The notes under the pieces are model-generated. The model did not search any database. It was not told the origin of the DNA and saw only the letters and a list, made by a program, of their open reading frames with translations. Both the position numbers and the translations under genes were made by a program. From Zanthoxylum bungeanum (lineage: Eukaryota > Streptophyta > Magnoliopsida > Sapindales > Rutaceae), in assembly GCA_019454045.1 (NCBI GenBank), contig SKCR01007573.1, positions 1 to 64,000 of the forward strand: a stretch of DNA of 64,000 nucleotides, in the 5' to 3' direction. Below, piece by piece: positions 57,486 through 64,000 of this stretch; the first letter of the stretch is position 1; every line of letters begins with the position of its first letter.

Positions 57486-60400
57486 ATGGATAGAAATTGG
57501 ATGAGCTCTCTAGATAGATTGAGTGTTGAATATCGTAATGGAGTGTATGAGTTTATGGAAGTCGCAAAGCAACACATTGATGCAGAAGGTCGTGTTCGTT
57601 GTCCATGTGTAAATGTTTGAATAGGAAAAGGAAACGGTTAGATGAAGTTCATAATCATTTATACATGCCAGGAATATCACCAACTTACCGTACGTGGATT
57701 TATCACGGTGAGCAGTATCATTCTCAGTCACGGTTTTTTGATTCCGGCGAAGGGAGCAGTAGTTACAATCAACCTGCAAATGATGAGATCACCGATATTT
57801 TGCATGACTTACAAGGTCCACAACTTGGTCATAGTGTTAGTGGTGACATGCCAGTGTTAAGTGGAAATGATCAAAATTTATTTAGTGAACTACTTGATGA
57901 GGCAAAAAAAATTCCATTTGAAGGTGCTGGAATGTCGATCTTGAATTTCGTTGTGAAATTATTACACATTAAAGTGATCAACATAATGACCAACAAAAGT
58001 ATCGATATGATGTTAGAGTTACTGGCCCAAATGTTACCGGTTGGAAGCGAATTACCTAAGTCGTACTACGAGGCAAAGAAAATATTGCGTGATCTGGGAA
58101 TGGGGTATGAATCCATTCATGCTTGTAAGTTTGATTGTGTATTATTTCGTGCCGAGTATGAATCACTTGAACATTGTCCGATATGTGGTGAAAGTCGGTA
58201 CAAAGTCCGTGGTATGGGGAAGAAAGTGCCTCAAAAGATATTGCGATATTTCCCTTTAACACCCAGGCTGCAGAGATTGTTCATGTCACGACACACAGCG
58301 ACTGATATGATGTGGCATCATGAAAAGAGGATCGGTGTGGAGGGCATACTTAGAAATCCTGCGGATAGAACCGAATGGAAGGAATTTGATGACATGTACC
58401 CCCGTTTCGCTGAGGACCCCCGTAATGTGAGGTTAGGTCTTGCCTCTGATGGTTTTAACCCATTTGGGAATATGTACAACTCTTATAGCATATGGCCCGT
58501 TATTGTCATTCCATATAACTTACCTCCATGGAAATGTATGAAAGATTCGTTCATTTTTATGTCATTGCTTATCCCTGGTCCACGTTCACCTGGTAATGAT
58601 ATAAATATTTACTTGAGACCATTGATCGAGGAGTTACAAAAATTATGGAATGTGGGTGTGCATACCTATGATGCAGCGTCAGAGCAGTATTTTCAGATGC
58701 ATGCCGCATTATTATGGACCATTAATGATTTTCCAGCTTATAGTTCATTATCCGGATGGAGCACTAAGGGATATATGGCATGTCCAGTTTGTGCGGTTCA
58801 AACACCTTCGCAACGATTACGGAATAAAATCGGATACACATGGCACAGGAGATTTCTTGAGTTGAGTCATCCCTGGCGGAGGAGTCAATTATTTAACGGT
58901 CAACATGAACCTCAGAGTATGCCCAGTCCATTGTCTGGATTAGACATACTTTGCCAACATCAACATCTCAGAGACAGCACACCAGGTAAACATCCTAATA
59001 ATAGAGATAAAAATTGAAAACGCTTACCTGAAGAGTTGAATTGGACAGGAAAGAGTATTTTCTTTGAGTTAGAATATTGAGGGACTCTGAGTTTGCGACA
59101 TAATTTGGATGTAATACATATAGAAAAAAAAATTCTGAGAGTTTAGTGGGTACACTATTCAATATTCCAGGTAAGACAAAAGACACTGTAAATGCTAGAT
59201 TGGACCTACAAGATCTTAGAATTCGCAGTGAATTGCATTTACAAGTCACCTCTCGAGGTCTTATTAAGCCTCCTGCTAGTTCTGTGCTCAATCAATCGGA
59301 GAGAAAATCATTCTGTGATTGGCTGAAAATGGTTAAATTCCCTGATAATTATGCATCGAATATTGGACGTTGGGTCAGAGATGATACAATAACGGGATTA
59401 AAGAGTCACGATTGTCATGTGCTTCTCGAGGTTCTCATTCCTGTTGGCATTCGACCTTATCTCCCCCCGAATGTATGCGACGTCGTACTTGATCTATGTG
59501 GCTTCTTTAAACAATTATGTCAGAGGACATTAAGCACATCTGTTATTGACGATCTTGAGCGAGGAATTGTGATAATCCTATGCAAGCTAGAGCGAATTTT
59601 ACCACCCGTTTTTTTTGATGTCATGGTACATTTGGCTGTGCATTTACTGGCTGAAGCTAGAAAGGGAGGTCCTGTCCATTACAGATGGATGTATCCCATT
59701 AAGAGGTAATATATATATATATATATACAGTTTTATATAAGAAAATTCTTAACTTTTTTCATGTGCATAGAATTTAGTATTAATGCAAACTTGTTGTCAT
59801 ATCTGCAGGGCTTTGGGAGATTACAAAAAATATGTGAAAAATAAGGCACGCCCTGAAGGGTCAATAGCTGAAGCTGTTATAATAAACGAAGCAATAACAT
59901 TTTGTTCGATGTACATGCAGAATATTGAAACTCATTTTAATCGTTGGCCACGAAACTATGATGGAGATGCAAGTAATAACCAAGATATCACAGTGTTCCG
60001 TCAAAATTGCAGACCATTTGGAGCAGTAGGTGTCAAATTACTAACCCTTCAGGAAGTTGAACGTGCGCATTGGTTTATATTGAGTAATTGTGATGAAGTG
60101 TAACCGTATATAACGTAAGTTTTTCTGGTGCATAACTACTGTATTTTTGCCATACATTAACCGTGATAATTTATTGTAGGCAACATCTAACAATGCTACA
60201 ATGTGGTGGTGACTACAATGTTGATGGAACACACAGAAAAGAATTTCCTAAATGGTTTGAGACAACTGTAAGTTAGAATATTTTATATTTATTTTTATCC
60301 TAACATTAAACATTTCAGTTTGTTATATTAACACATATATTTCTCTCATTGTCAGATTAACAACCAAGTGAAAAATGGTCAATTTGACTCGCAATCCTAG

Positions 60401-61090
60401 TTGGTTTCTTTGGCTTATGGGCCTCAAAAGCAGGCTTATGAGTACAGTGGATGCATTGTCAACGGAGTTAGATTTCATACCGAACAGCGAGATGTTACTC
60501 ATGTGACTCAAAATTCTGGAATTGTAGTCCAAGGAGAACACGACTCAGATCTAATTGACTTCTACGGTGTATTGCAGTCAGTCATTGAGTTGATATACCG
60601 ACCCAGACGACATATTGTGCTATTCGACTGTAAGTGGTTTGACATAAATGCCAGAAAGAGGAGAATTCAAGTTCGTAATCATCTAACGTCAATTGATGTT
60701 CAACGTTTTTGGTACAAGAATAATCCATACATTTTTTGTACCCAAGCACGTTCAGTGATATACATATCTGATCCTAATTTAGGAACTGGATGGATGGTGG
60801 TAGAAAAGTTACAATATAGGGCCATCTGGGACACGCAGAAGAAAGATAGAGTTGACATATCAGATGAAACAGAAGAAGTCTCCGACAACTTTGAAGATAC
60901 TGCGCAAATATTTTATGGACCAACTGTCACCGTTCCTGAAAATATCACATTAACTCGAGCTAGTACAGACGTTGAGATAATTCCTCATTCTGAAGTGAGC
61001 ATTGAAGTAGCAAGTGAAGAACAATTTGACACTGAAGATGACTTCGATTCCAGTCACGAATCCTCAAATACCGACGACAATAGTGATTAA
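57486..61090 (+). pseudogene. TNP2-type CACTA transposase, broken
   Basis: The start MDRNWMSSLDRLS opens the transposase-associated N-terminal domain, ending at RVRCPCV. One A appears missing in a short A run near 57612; the frame then continues open to 59017. That part holds HCPICGESRY, a LASDGFNPFG segment with a conserved Asp, YDAASEQYF, WTINDFPAYSSLSGW and a CPVC pair, all TNP2-core features. Stops at 59017 and near 59079, plus a frame change near 59130, break the next part (RHNLDVIHIEK). DUF4218-like sequence follows (59146-59705: SNIGRWVR.., MVHLAVHLLAEARKGGPV). An intron at 59706-59808 joins to LGDYKKYVKNKARPEGSIAEA. Probable introns follow at about 60114-60180 and 60270-60354. The C-terminal DUF4216 domain is at 60401-61090 with an acidic tail. 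A TAG near 60399 adds another break. Confidence 0.9.
59706..59808 (+). other. Intron in the TNP2 gene
   Basis: Donor AAGAG/GTAATA and acceptor ATCTGCAG/GGCTTTGG join the end of the DUF4218-like part to LGDYKKYVKNKARPEG in frame. Family homologues are continuous across this point, which supports the splice. Confidence 0.75.
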
Positions 61091-61122
61091 TGAAGTTACT
61101 GTATTTTGTGATTGATGAATAA

Positions 61123-61279
61123 TTTTCTGGATTATAATGTATGGTTGTTGATTTTAATTACTCTTTAGATATGGTTGAAATATTATCGTAATTATTAATA
61201 GTTTTCTGGATTATAATGTATGGTTGTTAATTTTAATTACTCTTAGATATGGTTGAAATATTATCGTAATTATTAATAG
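61123..61279 (+). repeat. Tandem duplication, 79-base unit, in the 3' region of TNP2
   Basis: Copies at 61123-61201 and 61202-61279 differ at about two positions. They start TTTTCTGGATTATAATG and end TTATTAATAG. Confidence 0.9.
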
Positions 61280-61318
61280 TATAACTATCATATATTTGTT
61301 TTTATTATTTTTAGTGGT

Positions 61319-61690
61319 AGAAATTTAGCGTCGAAAAATAATATTCGACGCTAAAATGTGTACATTTTGTGTCGACCAACAGTCGACGCTAAATGTCTGT
61401 ACTTTAGAGTCGAATATTGTATTTCGACGCTAAATATAAAAATTAAATTTCCCGGAAAAATAACCCTAAAATTTTAATAAACACATACTTTTTGGCGTCG
61501 AATTTGTCGAGGCTAAAATGAAATTAATTCGACTCTAAATGTCCCTTTAGCGTCAATAATTGTTGTTCGACGCTAAATATAAAAAATTAAATTTCTCGAA
61601 AAAATAACCCTAAATTTTAATAAACCGCCTACTTTTTGGCGTCGAATTAGTCGATGCTAAAATGAAATTAATTCGACGCTAAATGTCGTT
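61319..61690 (+). repeat. Second array of the CACTA-2 motif, between the two genes
   Basis: About ten copies of TTTAGCGTCGA/TCGACGCTAAA-type motifs. The right part contains a 144-base duplication (61441-61584 and 61585-61690, partial). The array ends just before the 5' untranslated exon of the TNPA-type gene, where it may act as promoter-proximal binding sites. Confidence 0.85.
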
Positions 61691-61832
61691 TAAATCCCTA
61701 AAACCAGTGACCTCTTCTTCTCGGCTCAAACGATCAAAATTCTCCCTCTCACTCTCTTCTTCTGCATTCTCGGCTCCAACACTCTACTGCAACGAATTTA
61801 CAGGTAAGTCTCACTTGTTGATTTTAATTTGA

Positions 61833-62130
61833 TGATGATGATGATGATGATGGTTGTCGATGATGATGATGAATTTTGATGACCTAATGATTGTTGATAT
61901 TGATGATGAATTTACATGATGATGATGATTGTTGATGTATGATGATGATGATGATGAATTTATATGATGATGATGATTGTTCATAGAGTGGAATCATTGA
62001 TGATGATGGTTGATGAATGATGATGATGATTGTTGATGAATGATGATGATGATGATTGTTGATGAATGATGAATGATGATGATTGACGCTAATGAATGAT
62101 GAATGATGAATGATGATGATTGATGCTAAT
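61833..62130 (+). repeat. (GAT)n-rich imperfect microsatellite
   Basis: Runs of GAT/ATG broken by TTGTTGATGAAT-type segments within the TNPA 5' intron. It produces spurious His/Ser-rich open frames on the minus strand. Confidence 0.9.
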
Positions 62131-62755
62131 GAATGACGACGACACGTCAATTTCTGCCCAGAACAGTAGCAGATTACTGCTGGTCTGGGCAGAACAGCAG
62201 CTGTTCTACCCAGAACAGCAGCAATTACTGTTATGAATATGTAACGATATGTTTGTATGTGAGTGTTTGAGTCGTGTTTTGGAATGTTTGTTATGGTTAT
62301 GCGTGTGCATGAGAAGTCGTGTGATGAGCTTGGTGTGTCGTGATATGTATGTATTGTTTAATTGTGTGCCTTGTGATGTATTGGTTGTTAAATGTGCTTC
62401 GTGGTTGGTTGTATGATGATTGTGTGTGACTGTGTGTATGTACGTGTATGATGGAACTCGTAGATTATATGGATAATGAATGCATATGTGAAATGAATAA
62501 TGAATGAATGAATTTGAAAACGAATGTGAGCATTCGATGTTATAAGAACTTTTGTTAAGTTGTATTGACATGTATGGATATGTATATGAACTTTGGAATT
62601 ATTTTTGGCATGAATGTAAAAGAAGTGTGCTGCGATATGCGTACTGCCTGCATGGGGCTTGCTCTTATTCTTTCTTTATGGCATTTAGTTCGAAATATTT
62701 ATAGTCAAACTTGGTTTTAGCAATTTGATGACGCTAATGCGATGGGTTTTTGCAG
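62131..62755 (+). other. Remainder of the TNPA intron
   Basis: GCAGAACAGCAGC-type repeats at 62155-62232, followed by a G/T-rich stretch with TGTGTG/ATGTATG words. No coding seen. Confidence 0.5.
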
Positions 62756-62853
62756 ATGGCACCGGGCAATCGAAAACAGGCTAACGCGACTCCATCTACA
62801 TCAGCAAGAGCAACTGGCCCTGGTGATTCCTCTGCTAGCACAGGTGAGTCCAG

Positions 62854-64000
62854 TGACCGGCGTAAACACACACGTATAACGCAAGCGCATGTATCGTTCA
62901 AGTAGTATAAAAATATCGATCCCACGAGGACTTAATTCCTACTGTTGTTATTAATTGTTGAATCTATTTATTTACAAATATCTAATTAAATGGAGAAGAG
63001 AGAGATTGTTTGTTTGTTTTGTTGAATGTGGCTTTGCTAAATAAATAGATAAATAAAAAGACATAAGAAAATACTAAGGAAAATAACAAAAGATACATAG
63101 ATCTAGGGTTGTGATTTATTCCAATAGCATTTTAATGATGAAGTGATTATTTTATAGTTAGGAAATACAATGATTTATTAACCTGGAACACGAAATTATG
63201 CGAAAGCATCTGTCGATGGTCAGACACAAATACCCAGTATAACCCAATTGAACCATATTCCTATGTCAACCACATTATCTGGATTCATTAAGATTAAGTT
63301 CCAATTATGGCTACCCTCGCCCGACAGGTATATTCCTATCCTGTAAGGAAATCTATTAAAGGGTTATCTATCCTCAAGGAAGATCGTGGGCAATTGAGTC
63401 TAAGGTTTTAAACTTAAAATCCCTATGTCTAGTTCATTTTAAGTTTACCTAATCAATTTATTAATAGCCAATTAATAAAAAACATTAAGATTAAGACTCA
63501 ATAAATAAATCTTTATAATACCCAAACTATAATCTAACCCTTATAAACTAGTGATATTGAAATTCATCACAACCCCAGATTACTATTTTAGTTATGACAC
63601 ATAGGTAGGGCTGGTAAAAACTTGAAAATAAAAGACATAAACTGCTGAAAAGTAATTGCAGTAAAATAAAAGCTGAAAAGTAAATTACAATAAAATAAAA
63701 TGCTAAGGTAAAAGGAATTACTTTTACTACTACTAATTTAGATATCTCCCATAAAATAATATATAAACTTGTGATATTATTTTACCAACCGACCAATCTG
63801 GCGGTATCCTGATTAAGTCAAATTAAGTCCAACCAGCCATATAGGCGGTAATATTTGTCCATAATCCAGCCATAAAGGCGGTACCAAAATAAATTTACCA
63901 ACCGACCAATCTGGCGGTATCCTTGATTAATCAGGTTCAAACCAACAGAAAATAAATTTACCAACCGACCAATATAGCGGTTTCCTTTATTAAGTCAGGT
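62854..64000. mobile_element. Probable LTR-type insertion, incomplete at the window end
   Basis: From TGACCGGCGTAAACACAC onward the text leaves the TNPA gene. It contains GCAAGCGCATG, TCGTTCAAGTA and ATCGATCCCACGAGGACTT, phrases I associate with LTRs common in plant genomes. No coding is seen. The element end is outside the window, so its class and strand are open. Confidence 0.4.
63780..64000. repeat. Imperfect tandem repeat with GGCGGTA words
   Basis: Units of the form CCAACCGACCAATCTGGCGG followed by TATCC lie at about 63786, 63899 and 63961. Two related units ending GGCGGTA lie between them (about 63830 and 63868). The array probably continues past the window. Confidence 0.75.

Larger units (their letters stand above)
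56614..62853 (+). mobile_element. CACTA-2: CACTA transposon with TNP2 and TNPA-type genes
   Basis: It starts with CACTACAAGAATTATGG at 56614, flanked by TAC (a possible three-base target copy). A subterminal array of TTTAGCGTCGAA and its complement lies at 56630-57080. Next come a TNP2-type transposase gene, a second array of the same motif at 61319-61690, and the first exons of a TNPA-type gene. The right end is outside the window or lost beyond the LTR-like insertion at about 62854. Confidence 0.92.
61700..62853 (+). pseudogene. TNPA-type gene of CACTA-2, 5' part only
   Basis: A pyrimidine-rich 5' untranslated exon ends at 61803 (TTTACAG/GTAAGT). An intron of 952 bases runs to 62755 (TTTTTGCAG). 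The ATG at 62756 opens MAPGNRKQANATPSTSARA.., a Ser/Thr/Ala-rich start like those of plant TNPA/Ptta-type proteins. These proteins bind the subterminal motifs. After about 33 codons the text changes to LTR-like sequence (about 62854), and the frame meets a stop at 62902-62904. The rest of the gene is not in the window. Confidence 0.65.

Noticed and set aside
61884..62571. His/Ser-rich minus-strand open frames
   Set aside because: Products of the GAT microsatellite and G/T-rich intron text; no start context or domain.

Overview
This window reads as nuclear DNA of a flowering plant, probably a eudicot. It is AT-rich, introns follow GT..AG, and almost all of it is plant-type transposable elements. 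No bacterial-type gene order, rRNA, tRNA or CRISPR was seen. I found no new biological system. The content is a deeply nested transposon block with one intact small host-type gene, a SAUR-like auxin-responsive protein at 47816-48133.

Layout from left to right. 886-3334 is a decayed Ty1/copia element on the minus strand. It is cut at 3335 by a second copia (Copia-1, plus strand) with a 2.45 kb LTR, a tRNA-iMet-type primer site and a broken gag-pol. Copia-1 stops inside reverse transcriptase at about 9460, where an inverted piece of its own LTR begins (9461-10943). A Ty3/gypsy element starts at 10944; its LTR is split by a complete copia element on the minus strand (Copia-2, 11706-21676, 5-bp target duplication GTTGT). 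The gypsy resumes with a tRNA-Asp-type primer site and a gag fragment that ends at 22922.

An LTR of a TGTAG...CTACA family (22923-25091 plus 37041-37352) is split by Copia-3 (25092-37040, plus strand). The 3' LTR of Copia-3 is itself split by a solo LTR of the same TGTAG family (33264-35198, duplication CTAGT). A copia LTR remnant follows (37353-38670), then the 3' end of another copia (Copia-4). Copia-4 is interrupted by a 7.2 kb element with no recognisable coding (38932-46130, duplication GACTC).

The SAUR-like gene follows. To its right lie a gypsy-type LTR split by a solo LTR (49742-52274, duplication GTATA) and a degenerate tandem repeat. A CACTA DNA transposon end (53820) follows, carrying a SINE and a 1.5 kb hAT element. 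A second CACTA element starts at 56614. It holds a broken TNP2-type transposase gene and the start of a TNPA-type gene, which is cut at about 62854 by what looks like another LTR.

How the parts relate: none of the transposon genes is intact, so no element here can move by itself. Target duplications and interruption order give a relative insertion history. Copia-2 is younger than the gypsy, Copia-3 is younger than its host LTR, and the CTAGT solo LTR is younger than Copia-3. All family assignments come from reading protein motifs and repeat ends by eye; no database search was possible.
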